Assembly (NCBI RefSeq): GCF_000003855.2
Contig: NW_003101682.1
Span: 4,658,744 to 4,722,743, forward strand
Length of the DNA stretch: 64,000 bases
Source: Blastomyces gilchristii SLH14081
Taxonomy: Eukaryota; Ascomycota; Eurotiomycetes; Onygenales; Ajellomycetaceae
Reading direction: 5' to 3'
The notes under the pieces are model-generated. The model was not told where the DNA came from, ran no database searches, and worked only from the letters and a program-made list of their open reading frames with translations. Shown here piece after piece: positions 48,801-61,050 of this stretch (positions within the stretch are counted from its first letter, which is position 1; every line of letters starts with the position of its first letter). The translations under genes were made by a program, and so were the position numbers.

Positions 48801-48921
48801 TCTCAACATCTGTATTTCCTTCTGTATAATCAACACTTGGCCTGTATTTACCATCACACAAGAACTCATTATAAGCTCCGCTTGCATATGAGTATAATGA
48901 AAGAATAATAATAATAATAAT

Positions 48922-49454
48922 AATAAAGTACTACAGATACTATTATAATATGCTTATCAGATATTCTATCTGATTATCTGTCTGTTAAAATAAAAGTCAT
49001 ACTTAGATTCTATAAGATCTTCAGTATAGTTATTAGATTAGATTAGTACTTTCTTACAAAGATTGATTTTTTATTTAAAATAATATTTGCAGATAATTCA
49101 TGCATTCAGATCATATTATAAATAAAGATATAAGTTAAATTTCTTCACTTTAAGTTCTTATGAGTCAGAATAAAGTGTGCTATCTTGATAAAGTAATCTA
49201 TTATTATCAATGCACTGTCAAAGCAGGTATTATACATGGTCTTGCTTTCAGAGAGACTTATAAGAGCATTTATTTCTAGCTATTCTCAAGAGTTCTGTGA
49301 GATGAGTAGAGAAGTAAGGTCTTTATATAATCTAAACTACACTATTCATGAATTCTGATAAATAGTATAAGAATTCACTATCTTCTTTATAAGCTTTTAT
49401 ATCTTCAGTTAGAAGTGTTTTCTTATAAGTAACTTATGAGTTCTAGTATCTATA
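48922..49454 (-). pseudogene. GypB-2 integrase, N-terminal part
   Basis: Collinear with GypB-3 about 19640-20070: the zinc-binding N-terminal domain and first part of the DDE core, read on the minus strand. It lies between the SINE-3 complex and GypA-4, both of which inserted into integrase sequence. Confidence 0.75.
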
Positions 49455-49726
49455 TGTGGCGGGCTGCTCCCGATCAATTATATAGACTATGCCATTACAC
49501 TTCATAGATTCCTGCCGAAGCTCCGATTCTCGGTCGCCAATCCTTGGCTGAAAAACTCATGGAATTCCTATTCTTCCGCCCTGAAGCTTCACTGTATATG
49601 TATATAACTATTCACTCTGATCACTGTTTCCTGCACTTTTTCTTTTTTCCTTCTCTAACATTTTTCACTTTTGTATTAGAAGATCTATATATGTCATACT
49701 GATCTATTCAGTGTAGGCGTTTTACA
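49455..49726 (+). repeat. GypA-4 5' LTR (272 bp)
   Basis: TGTGGCGGGCTGCTCCC... to ...GTGTAGGCGTTTTACA. Shortest GypA LTR: it lacks the internal duplications of GypA-1, -2 and -3. It keeps CG in ccgaagctccgattctcggtcgcc. Confidence 0.92.
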
Positions 49727-51143
49727 CTTGAAAAACATTTATTGTCTTCTCATTAGAAATGATTACTCATTGAAAAGATATTCAAATGCATAACAACATG
49801 TAAGAAATAGAGAAATAAACAATCAGTTAAGTGAACACTGACTCTCTAGATAGAAGCATACTCATCAGTTACTCTGACCCTGTAAGAAGATCTTATGAAG
49901 AGAATATCAGTAAAAGACCGGAGAGTTCTGACCTCTCAGATGTATGAGATATTCATACAATTAGACTTCTGATTCTGAAGAACTCTTAAATTCAGATATT
50001 ACACATCTGATAAACAATATAGCCATGTCTACTGATAATATGAGAGAACATTTAAATGCAAGCATAGACACAGTATCACAGTGAATTTAAGCAATGTTGA
50101 AATTACAACAGTAATAGATAGCTGATATGCATGCAACTCCACAATGTCAATATAAGGAAAAAGGAAATTCAATAATTATTCTAACTAGAAACCTCTGCAC
50201 AGGTAATTTCAACATTAACTGAATCAGATATGAACATGATATGAGTGCTGAAGAAATGCCTAGATGCTTCTTCATATTTTAATACTTCTGATCTCACTCT
50301 CTATTCATTATAGAGATTGGAAATGCTTGTAAAACTAAGTGTAGATGAAGATGTCATCAGTTCATTAACTAATTAAGATTAATATATCAACAGTTGATTG
50401 AAAGATTGTGTGAAACAGAAGTTTCATTCACAAATAAATACATGTGAATCAGTATTACATATATCTGATAACATTATCAGACATCTCAATGTTCTGTTCA
50501 GAGATACTGCTACGCAGCAGAAAGTGTTAGATTGATTACAGAGTGCTTAACAGAGAAATACTTCTCTTATAACATTCATCTCTAACTTCAATATCAAGAA
50601 TCTAGAAGTAGATAATTAATCTTGAGAGAATTGAATAAAGATTAGCATGCTTAAGAAGACACTAACTTTCAAACTTCTACAGATTCTTATAAGTGTAGAC
50701 AAAGACCAGACTCATGAAGGCTTCTGCATACAACTTCAGACCTTGAATGATCATCTCATCAAGCTTAAGAGTATACAGAACAGTGGCAGAAGATGTTAAA
50801 TGTCAGCTATTCATACATCTGCATTAAAGAATAATAATAATGCAGATGCTATGAATTGAGTAGACTTAAATGTCTATACATAAACAAGAGTCTTCATCAT
50901 AGAAACAAGCTTCTCAGTTCCTGAGATCACTTCTGAAGAAGTCACTGATTGATATTAATAAGAGATATACATCAATTGTAACTGATCAGAACATATTGCT
51001 TTTAACTGATGATCAATCTATGTATCTTCTCATTCTAAGAAATAATCAGAGCCAGTTCATGTTAATCATGTCATATTGAAGAAGAAATCAGATGCTAACT
51101 ATGAGAACACTTCAATGAAACAGGGAAAATAGTAGCTTCTGCT
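49727..51143 (+). pseudogene. GypA-4 gag
   Basis: The gag start corresponds to 49895 or so (ATG now ATA: agaatatcagtaaaag). A gag block with RNTSLITFIS (about 50550) and IQNSGRRC (about 50780) leads to the CCHC knuckle around 50960-51010, in which some Cys codons are changed. Ends at the LINE-2 TSD. Confidence 0.8.
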
Positions 51144-52553
51144 TATTATTATTATTATTATTATTATTCTTCAATTATAGATGTATACAGTCAGAGACTA
51201 TGACATCTACCTGAGAACTTTTAGTTCTCAGGGTTTTTCCTATATCTGTAAAGTTAACTATTATACATTCACCAATTTCAGATATGCAAAATCAGAAAAT
51301 TCCAGCCCAGAATACAAAAACTGTATACAAATTGCAGTGTCTTAATATCTTCTGATACTTTGAAATCATTTGACGATATCATGACAAAGGAAAAGAGAAC
51401 ACAGTCTTAAAGATAGACACATTAAATAGATAGATAGAAAGGAATTGAAAGAAAAAGATAAAGTAAAGAGAGACTGTAACAAAACAAATTATTAAAAGAT
51501 AGTATATGACTGTTTTAACAGACTATATCTGATTGATTTCCTCCTCTTCATATTCAGATATTTCTGAATTTAGTCATTTTCTTGTAGCTGCTTGAGTTTC
51601 TGATAGAAAGTCTATTAAGTATTTAATTCCTGTCTCAGTTGAGAATAAGAATCTCATATTTAATTGATTTAGATCATACTTCTCTTTCAATCTGACTCTG
51701 AGACTATTGTATAATGCACAGTGTATTACAATATTCTCAGGATTCTCATTTGCATTGCAGAATAAGCATTGTATTGAATCAAATCTATCATCAAATCTTT
51801 GTATATAAGATTTGAAATAGCCATGTCCTAGTTTCAGCTGTATTATAGATAAGAATATTTTCTTTTTACATTTAATTAAATAAGATTTTCACTTGGGTTT
51901 TGTTTCAAAACTTGAATAATGTATACTCTTCTTTTGTTTCTGCCAGCTTTCATTCTACTTGTCTAGATAAGATTCTTTTATTTTTCTCTTTATAAATGAT
52001 CAGGACACAATTTTTTGAATAGATCTGCTTAGTTCTGAACCTTTTTTTGCCACTGAATCAGCCAATTCATTGCCATTAATAGGAATCTAAGCAGGAACTC
52101 AGTGCAGATGAATTATCAGCTTTGATGTTCTTCTCTTTTGAATTTTTATAACAGAGTTTAAGATCAGTTTAAGATTCATTTGATCATTATGAATCTGTCT
52201 ATTTCTAAGTCTTTTTAAAGCAGCTTGACTATCAGAGAATATTAATACCTCTTTCAAACTATTTTCTCTTTCATGAGATTTTATTTTAATAAGTTTGAAA
52301 GCATTCACTATTGTAAATAGTTCAGCATCAACAACTTTAGATTCACAGCCTAGATTTCAGAAATCTGAGATAAAATTAATATTATCTTCAGTATAAGCAA
52401 TGTCTGCGCCTAATCTATTCAAATTCTCGTTTTTTGAGCTATCTGAATAAATCAGAATAGAGTCTTTTATATTGATTGTAGAAATTCTCTTCAAATGCTA
52501 TTCATATTTCTTCTCTTTAGATAGTTCACTTATTTGCAAGTCAATAAGAGATT
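51144..52553 (-). mobile_element. LINE-2: 5'-truncated Tad1/I-like LINE (1.4 kb)
   Basis: TSD agtagcttctgct (51131-51143 and 52554-52566). The (TTA)n tail is at 51144-51165 and the 5' truncation at 52553. Same family as LINE-1; its 3' UTR matches closely, including agaacttttagttct (51213-51227). Confidence 0.93.
51523..52553 (-). pseudogene. LINE-2 ORF2 C-terminus: RNase H and CCHC
   Basis: Contains RNase H with FSDSQAALKRLRN (catalytic Asp present; Asn in LINE-1) at 52308-52099, then the CCHC region with CLFCNANENPE (about 51770) and the C-terminal tail, ending in TAG at 51525-51523. Some stops are shared with LINE-1 (for example after KLII-HLH), which suggests either mutation of a shared source or repeated hits at the same site. 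Confidence 0.88.
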
Positions 52554-52655
52554 AGTAGCTTCTGCTCCAACTTGTAAGTAGAAGCTTGAAGAGATCAGAT
52601 AACAATAATTTGAAGAGAAAATGATAATGAATACAATTCTTATATCTACTGTGAT

Positions 52656-53161
52656 TAGACTGGCCGCCGGGACCATGAATTTCACATTTGATTCTATTTG
52701 ATCTGGTCTCATCCATTTCTTGGGGTGAATCTCACTGAGACTAAGCATTAAAAAAACATGCAAATTGACTATGTATCAGATTTCAAAATAAGACCATGAC
52801 TCAGAAAAAATAAGAAAGAGATCTCATTTGATCTCATTTAGTGTCATTCTTGACATAAAGTTACTATTTTTAGACATTTTAAGGTTTTTTTAGACTATTT
52901 TTAATTTTTTAAAAAAGTAACGCTTTTTGGTAGCACTCAAATGAGATTTAAAGTCATTTAAAGCAATAAAAATAATTTAAATTGAGAAGTAGAAATTATG
53001 GTTTCATTTGAAAAATGTGATAAGAGTAGACAGTAAGTCTCACTGAAACAGTATGAGACTACTATCTAATGTTAAAACTGTGTAATGAGATCAGTCAAAT
53101 TGATAATGAGACTATCAAATATTCTGGTCCTGATCTCAGACACAGTCACACGGTCAGTTTA
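52656..53161 (+). mobile_element. MITE-4: hAT-type MITE (506 bp)
   Basis: Perfect 8-base TSD actgtgat (52648-52655, 53162-53169). Ends TAGACTGGCCGCCGGGA and CACGGTCAGTTTA. It sits in the protease region of GypA-4. Confidence 0.95.
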
Positions 53162-54869
53162 ACTGTGATGAATAACATGTATAATATGAAAGTCATGATA
53201 GACAGTGATCTATGTCACTATGCAATGATTAAATCTTCAGTTGTAAGATATTATAATCTTCAGTGTATTCTCTTATTAAAACTCTGACTTCTTGCAGAAT
53301 TTAATGACTCAAAAGATGTGTGCACCTGTTACATAGTGAAACTAAACATAGATGTTAGAGAATATCAATGTGAAGCTGTTTATACATATGAAGTTGAGAC
53401 TCTTGACTTTAATCTTATGCTAGACCTTGTCTAACTATCTGAACAAGGCATCTTATTAAATGCGTGAAACAGGAGTTTACTATTCTCTAATAATGATAGA
53501 ATTCACAAAGATGATGTTTACAAGACTATGAATCTGACACATATCTCTGTCAACACTTATGAAATGCTCTGAAAAAGAAGTCACTGACAAGATCACTGAC
53601 AGAGTAACTGATAGCAGAATCATGTAATAATCTACTTCATTAGTCTGACTGATATTAAGAAAGCTCTAAAAAATTTATCCTGTGATATAATAACAGATTC
53701 TCATACAAAACTTTCTTAATAATATCATGAATACTTAGATGTCTTCTGACAAGACAACATTATGAACTTACTCTTCTTATGAGGCTCAGAAGTGAATCAC
53801 AGTATTAAGTTAGAAAAGAAGAAGAATAAGAATTCTAAATCATCATAAGACATTCTTCATAATATATTCTGAGATGAACTTCTTCTTCAGAAGACACTCA
53901 ATGATCTGTTGAATAAGAAATTCATATGTATTAGTAACTCTTTCATTACAGCTTCTATTCTCTTTGCAAAGAAATCAGATAAAGAACTCTGATTCTGTGT
54001 GAACTATCAAGATCTGAACAGATTGATAATGAAAGACTGTTATCTTCTATCTCTTATCAATTAAATTCTAGTGCATATCAGATGCGCTCAATAATTTATA
54101 AAGTTCAATATCATCATCACATTTCATAAGATTTATATCACTGAAGAAGATGAATAACTTACAGTATTTCAAACATGTTATAATCTCTTTAAATTAATAG
54201 TCACACTCTTTGAACTGACTAACACTCTCAGTACATTTGAGAAATATATCAACTGAGCACTCTGAGATTTTCTTAAAAAGTTTATATCTGCTTATCTCAA
54301 TGACATTTTCATCTTCATTGATAAATTCAGAAAAGAATATCAAGAACATGTGTGAAGAGTATTATAATAACTATGAGAAGCAGAACTATCAATAGATATA
54401 GACAAGTGTGATTTTAAAGTTAAGAGTACAAAATATGTAGATTTTCTCATAGAAGCTAATAAGAAGATTTGAATGAATTCTGAGAAGATCTCTGCTATTC
54501 TGAAATGAGAGGCTCTGTGCACTGTGAAAGATGTACAAAGCTTTATCAGATTTGCTAACTTCTATCAGTGATTTATACAGAATTTCTCAGATATTACTAG
54601 ATCACTCACAGAACTTATTAAGAAGAACTTAGTATTTCAATGATCAGCAGATGCTGAAGTCATATTTATATAAATAAAGAAGATATTCATTAATATCTCT
54701 CTACTGATAATATTTAATTCTGATTATAAGACAGTTGTTGAAGCTGATTTCTTCAGCTATGTCACAGAAGAAGCTATATTATAATGTAATAATGAAGATG
54801 TCTTATAATCATATATCTTCATATCTAAGAAACTGACTCTCACTGAACTCAATTACAAGATCTATGATA
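53162..54869 (+). pseudogene. GypA-4 protease, RT, RNase H (first part)
   Basis: Protease around KVMIDSDLCHYAM (about 53190-53230, DSD for DSG). RT N-block LFAKKSDKEL-FCVNYQDLNR (about 53970-54025). The catalytic loop reads AYLNDIFIF (about 54290), one Asp changed to Asn. RNase H from about 54717 (IFNSDYKTVVEADF) is interrupted at aagatctatgata by SINE-4. Confidence 0.85.
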
Positions 54870-55245
54870 ATTATTATTATTACTACTATTATTCTTTCAT
54901 TATACTCATATGCAAGCGGAGCTTATGATGAGTCCTTGCGTGATGTTAAATACAGGCTAAGTGTTAATTATACAGAAGGAAATACAGGTGTTGAGATCAC
55001 ATCAAGATAACAAGAATATAGAAAATACAAAGAAGTGACAATTAAATACATGTGATAATCACTTCTCATTCCAGGAACATAGAGCAATTTGTTGAAGTGA
55101 TTTGTACACCTCTGTATTTATTAGAATCCTGAGGTGCTTGAGTTCCAGATTTAATGTATCCCCTGCGGGTTTCGAACCCACACACCTTGGTTTCCCACGC
55201 CAAGGCGCTACCAGGTGGCCGCATTAATCATTCGGCCACCGGGGC
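54870..55245 (-). mobile_element. SINE-4: tRNA-derived SINE (376 bp)
   Basis: TSD aagatctatgata (54857-54869) / aagatctatcata (55246-55258). The head at 55160-55245 is almost unmutated (cgggtttcgaaccca, ggtggccgcatt, cggccaccggggc). The tail is imperfect (ttattattattactactatta). Confidence 0.94.
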
Positions 55246-57125
55246 AAGATCTATCATAAGAAACTTCTTACAATTGTACACTGTCTAGAAGAATGTGACT
55301 CTGAACTCTGAAGTATCTTCAAATTTGAGATAATCACAGATTATAAGAATCTCAAGTATTTCACAATCACTTACAAACTTACTGAATTACAGATACAATA
55401 ATCTAAGCTATTAAGTTATTTTCATTTTACTATACACTACTGCCTCAGTAGTCAGAACTCATTGACAGATGCTCTCTTATAATAAGAGTAAGATATACCT
55501 TCTGATATAACAGATATCTGCTGAATGAACTGAGAGCACTGACTCTTAAATCTGAAAATATTAGTTAATTATAATGAAATAACTCATGACACTATACATG
55601 CTTCTCTGATTAGAACATCTTTCAAATCTAACTAAATGAATTGTGGCATATAACAGCTCAAACTGACAAACTTCTTTAAGCACTCACTGAAGCAGTATAT
55701 CAAGAAGCACTCTGATTTCTCTCAGAACTATGTATCAGAACTGACATCTCAGAATGCGTAATTGATGATAATAACACTTTGTAATTCTGTGAATGTTGCT
55801 GAATCTCTCAGTCTGAACTCTTACACACTCAGATAATGCAAGAGATTCATGATTTATATATAATCAGTTATTCAGGTTGTGAATAACTGTATTAAATAAT
55901 CTCTTAAGAGTTCTACTGATCTGAGATATTAAACAGTATCAGATGTTTTATCTGAAACTGCAACTATTGTTCTTCTATTATCTTGTAAAAGAACTGTAGA
56001 AAAGACCTACTGAAATTACTTGATATTTCTGATAGAATCTGATATAATGTAGTAATTGACTTCACTGTTGATCTCTCTGAGAGTAAGAGTTCTAAGAATA
56101 TTCTGATTATCATTGACTGATTGAGTAAAGATATAATATTGAAATCTTGTGATAAGATAAATACTGAATAAGTTACTGAAGTCTTTCTACAGAGTTCACT
56201 CTATCAGATATATAACTTACTGAGATCTATAGTATCTAATCAGAGCTGTCAATTCATAAGCATTCTCTGAACAAGAATCTGTCAAGTTCTCAAGATTATA
56301 TACTGTTTATCAACTGTCTATTACTCTGAGACTGATGATATATTAGAATGAACAATTCAGACTTTAAAGAACTATCATTATACATTCTGTAATTATTTAT
56401 AAGATGATTAATATGATCTTCTTCTATATACAGAGATTGTCATCAATGATCAGAATACTGTTTCAACAGATATTAGCCTGTTCTTTCTTACACATGATTA
56501 CTATATGAAGATGTTAATTCTTCTAGAGATTATACATTTCACACTGAATCTTTGCAGTCTGATTCAAATCACTGATAATATAGTAACAAAGCTCTGAGAT
56601 ATCTGCAACTGAGCAGAAGTCTTCATAACAAACACTAAACAAGACTAAGAGAATTAAATCAATGTTTATCAAGATCTCACTGAGCAATATAAGATAGAAG
56701 ATTCAGTGTGATTAAATCTTAAGAATATACAGATCACACATTCATCTTGTACACTGAATTATCATCATATCAAGTTTAAAGTGATAGAAGTTCTAGAAAG
56801 TCATAACTACTATCTTGACACATTATCAGAGATTTATAATGTCTTTTATACAAGCTTACTTTACTGCACTGTTACTAATTCATTTTCTTCTCAACTAACT
56901 ACTTCTGACTGACAGCTGCCAGAGATCATAGAAGAAGATAATATGCTTGAATGAGAGATTAAAGCTATTCTCAATGAGAGACTCTACAGTAACAGCTGAT
57001 AATATCTTATGAAATGAGTCAGCTATTATTATCTGACCAGAACTCTGAGCTTCATATTATCTGAAACAGCAGGTCTTGATCAATGAAAACTACACATAAT
57101 CTTACTTCTGAAAAGAGAGGGCTAA
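55246..57125 (+). pseudogene. GypA-4 RNase H end, integrase, chromodomain
   Basis: Resumes RNase H with KKLLTIVHCLEE (about 55258-55295) and ITDYKNLKYFTI (about 55333). The integrase core has VIDFTVDLS (about 56055) and SETDDILE (about 56325), so the first Asp and the Glu are kept. The C-terminal module near 56715-56890 precedes the chromodomain at about 56930-57080. The terminal TAA (57123-57125) abuts the LTR. Confidence 0.87.
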
Positions 57126-57418
57126 TATAGTAAGCAGTGCCTGATCAATTATATAGACTATGTTATTACACTTCATAGATTCCTGTCAAAGCTCTGATTC
57201 TCAGTCACTGATTCTCAGCTGAAAAACTCACAGAATTTCTATTCTTTCATCGCAGATTTCTATTCTTCCGCCCCGAAGCTTCACTGCATACACGTATATA
57301 TATTCACTCTAATTGCTGATTCCCGCACTTTCTCTTTTTTCCTTCTCTAATGTTTTCCACTTTTGTATTATAAGATCTATATATATTATACCGATCTATT
57401 CAGTGTAGACCTCTTACA
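57126..57418 (+). repeat. GypA-4 3' LTR (293 bp)
   Basis: Starts tatagtaagcagtgcc (mutated), ends GACCTCTTACA. A tandem duplication near 57236-57280 (two tttctattctt blocks) is absent from the 5' LTR. Confidence 0.9.
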
Positions 57419-60400
57419 CTATAAAATAATCTACTAGAGAAGAGTCATAATATCTTTTAATAAGGTCTATGTATAGAAACTTATTCACAGATATATAAAT
57501 TCAGATCTCTTTTTATAAGAGATTATTTAAGTCTCTTCAATTCTTTATTTCTACAGAATTAATCTCTGTTATAAGCAGTTTCTGAATATACTAAATATAT
57601 TTATTATTCAGTTACAGTTCTGATAATCTGAATAGAAGATTTTCTAAAGACTTATATTCTATTTCTTTCTATTTCAAATCTTCGGCAGTGCTTCTCAAAG
57701 ACTGTAAACTTTTCCAATTATAAATACTCTCTTCAAGAATCTTTATAAAGATTCTCAGAGTGTTGACTCTTAGTGTTATAGAGAGAAGTTATACAGACTT
57801 CTTCTCTCTCTTTTTCTTCTTCTCTTATAAGAAATTGAAAGACTCTTCAGTCAATCTCTTTATAATACTCAGTTTAAGTATTCTGTGAAGCTTTTCTATC
57901 TTCTCTAATCTCTCTATATCTGTCACCTCTGATCTTGTTAATATATAGTCAGGATCTTTGAGGCCAGTCCTGTCTGCTGAGTTCTTAGTTCTCTTAATAT
58001 ACTCTATCTTGAATCAAAACTGACTCAGTTTCTGAGCTCAGCAGACCTGCTTCTGTGAGACTTTCCTAATTAAAGTAAACTGTTATAAGCTGTTATAATC
58101 AGTTCTAACAGTAATCACTGTTATAAGACTCTTAAAGTAGTGATATCAGTCATGAAAGAGTTTCACTATTATAAGAAGCTTGTGATTATAAATACTATAA
58201 TTAATCTCTGTAAGTTATATCTTTAATAAGAAAAATATCACTGAAACTTAGTTCTCATTTAACTATAGTTATAAGACTATTTCTGAAATTATAAAGAAGA
58301 AGATATCTGTCTTTAATCTGATTAAAAGTAAGAAATCAAAGTGAAATAGTATCACTGTGTCTGTAAATATCTATTTTAATCTTATAAAGACTCTGTAAGC
58401 TTCAGAGATAAGAAAGTTCTTATAGTTCTTTCTTCTTAATAATCTTTTCATTCTTTATTTATAGAATGACTTCTTCTTATTTTCATTCTTCAGTATGTCT
58501 GTAAGAGTTAAGAAGATTCTTATAAATACAAAAATAAATTACTTACAGAAATTCATAAAACTCAGAAAGATCTGAATTGTATAAATATTAGTTAGCTCTG
58601 ATTATAATCGCATAGTTTTAATGTACAAAGATTTCATCTGAATACTATTTACAGTGATTATATATTCTAGGAAATTAATTCAGTAGACACTGAAGTTACA
58701 CTTTATAAGCTTTATATACAGTTATATGAATATGACAGCTTCTATGAGATAATTAATAATATTTTTAATTAGAGATAGAGAGTAGTGACTCTTTGTAATC
58801 TTAGAGTTCAGATTGTGATAATTTATATATAATCTGAGATCTTTATTCTTCTTCTTTATAAATATTTAAGACATTTCTGCAGAGATCTGTGAAGATTAAA
58901 TGAAGTTATTCTTTAAATTCTTCTTTATATCAGCTTACAGAGCTTCTGTCTTATAGTGAGAGAGCTTCTAGATTGATTTTCAGAAGAGTTTCTACTCTTC
59001 TATTAAATCTATTATCAGATTCTTCTTATAATAAGATAGAAACTTAGCTATCTTAGCTGAACTAAATATGTCTATAAGATCTCAGTATTTCTCTAATATC
59101 TGAACCTTAGTTTTTATAACTGTGAAGTTCTCAGATATTTATAAAGTTATTATATAGATGAGCTTATCTTCTCTAAATAACTATACAGTATTAACTGATT
59201 CTCTCTCTGTAAGTGAGTCTGCTAATACTGATCAGAAGTATAAATCTGACTTGTAAACAGCTATGTATGAATTGTGTCTTTGAAGTTATATAAGTTTCAA
59301 GTACATGTTATCTATAATATTTATGATAATCACAGTTTCTGCAAATCTTCTTCAAGTTCTAAAGAGATCTTGTAATTTATAGATGACACTTATAATTCTC
59401 TCAGCTCTCAGATCTGAGTTCTTGTACTCTGCTTATTATAAGAGCAGATTCTCAGTTTTCATCACTCAGCTTATTCACTTTGTGAGCTTTAGAGATACTA
59501 TAGTGACCTGAGATTCTGAGTGTATTAATACTTTTCATACTTATAGAGTAGTAGTATCACAGTATAGTCTCTCTCTGTAAATATACATTTTTATTAAGAA
59601 AGTAACAGATTCAGATATCAGCTTTAAAACTCTTAAGAAGACAGTTACTGATACTATCTGTAACTTCTTAAATTTCTACTTTAATTTATTATAATATTTT
59701 TTATAAAGACATTCTGATTTAAAATAGATAAAGTAGAGACTCTTTTTCTTAGTCTCTCTATTATATACTCTATTTACAGAAGCTTATAAAGCTCTCTCTC
59801 TCTACTTAGTAGTCAGATATAAATCTCTCTATATCTTATTATCTTTTTTTTATAAATCTGTTATCTGTTATTCTGACTTTTATAAGACTGATCAGTGATT
59901 CACTCTCTACAGATTTATAACTCTCACAGTAATCAGTAAGTAATGAATAAGAGTTATCAGTTTCTTCAGAGTTAGAAGCTTAGAGTCTTACTTAATAAGC
60001 TTATTATATATATCTTTATTCAGTCTCTTTATAAATATCATTATTCAGGTCTTGTTTCATAGCTCTATTTTTCTACATCTTAATTTATATCACAGTTTTA
60101 TAAAGTATTATAAGTAGTCTTTATCAGATTTCTTTTCTCTTTTTCTAATATTAATAATTATAATTCAAATATTCTCTGTTTAGTTTACAGAGTCTCTTAA
60201 CTTATTCTTTAGATAGATTTTAAGAACTGATCAGTGAAATCTCTTATAATTATTTTTCAAATAATTCAGTCAGTTCTTAACTTCAGTGTGGTAGAGATCT
60301 ATTATTATATAAATAATAGCTTTTTTATGTTTTATCTCACACAGCTGAGCTTATAAGTCAATTTTAAAGATAAACTTGTAAAAGCTTTTATAAATTATGA

Positions 60401-60754
60401 CTTAATGGATAGTCTTAAGTTATCACAGCTTAAGAAAGTTTCTTTTTAATTTATAAGTATCTCTGAAGATTATGTTTAAAGACTCAGATCAAGAGTGTTT
60501 ATAGACAGTAAGTATTTCTTGTAAAAAAATAGCTTAATTCTATAAGAGATGCTTAAGAATGTTCTTCACTAAGATTAGTTTATTTATACTTTTGAATAGT
60601 TTCTCTGTTACAGATACAGAGAATGATATTCTGTAAGTAATTAATAAGTTCTCTAAGAGTTCTTTTATAGAGATTATTCATGATTCAGATAGCTGCTTCT
60701 AAGTGTCTGTCACAGAGTTTATGAAAGTTAAAGTGTATAAGTTTCTAGTTCTTT
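57419..60754 (-). pseudogene. GypB-2 gag, protease, RT, RNase H (degenerate)
   Basis: Reverse complement of about 16041-19640 in GypB-3. Gag begins near 60754 with the start codon mutated. The RT and RNase H part (about 58330 to 59000) is collinear with the KKNKDLRLCVNY and IRLKTD blocks of GypB-3. The mutation load is heavy. The left edge is the GypA-4 insertion with TSD ctata. Confidence 0.8.
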
Positions 60755-60793
60755 CAGGTATAATAGATAATTGCGGACTGACAGAGCTTGAAA

Positions 60794-61050
60794 TGTGAGA
60801 ATAAGTACTTATGAACAATTATTCAGATATTTGCAGCTTGACATAATATATACTGATAGCTACTAGAAGTATTCACAGTAGAAAGATAAATGTAGAGATT
60901 AAATGTATAATAGTATTCAAGCTGAGTTATGAATAGTATTTGTGAACTTCAGTGTATATAGTTATATGTAGTCAAGAGCCGCTAACTCTATTAATTACGC
61001 GAGAGATAGAAATAGATGTAAAGAATGTACAAGAAGTGAGATTTCCTACA
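60794..61050 (-). repeat. GypB-2 5' LTR (257 bp)
   Basis: Complete minus-strand LTR ending TTTCCTACA next to the GTTGA TSD. It still has an acgcgag block. Confidence 0.92.

Larger units (their letters stand above)
48212..48921 (+). mobile_element. SINE-3: older SINE split by a second SINE
   Basis: Head at 48212 (gccctggtggctgaatgg), tail (AATAAT)n to 48921. The TSD is aataaagtactac on both sides (48199-48211 and about 48922-48934). The body is present as 48212-48430 and 48801-48921; between them are the assembly gap and the inner SINE. Its box B has decayed to gagtttaaaacct. Confidence 0.88.
49455..57418 (+). mobile_element. GypA-4: Ty3/gypsy chromovirus carrying LINE, MITE and SINE
   Basis: Perfect TSD ctata (49450-49454 and 57419-57423). 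LTRs are at 49455-49726 (272 bases) and 57126-57418 (293 bases). The 21-base difference is a duplication in the 3' LTR. It is inserted in the integrase of GypB-2. Confidence 0.94.
15568..61050 (-). mobile_element. GypB-2: near full-length gypsy element split by five later insertions
   Basis: It is bounded by a perfect TSD GTTGA (15563-15567 and 61051-61055). With GypB-3, GypA-2, the SINE-3 complex and GypA-4 removed, about 7.1 kb remains, close to the 7256 bases of GypB-3. The pieces are 15568-15750, 23007-24696, 47141-48211, 48922-49454 and 57419-61050. Collinearity with GypB-3 and GypB-4 is continuous across each excision point. Confidence 0.93.
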
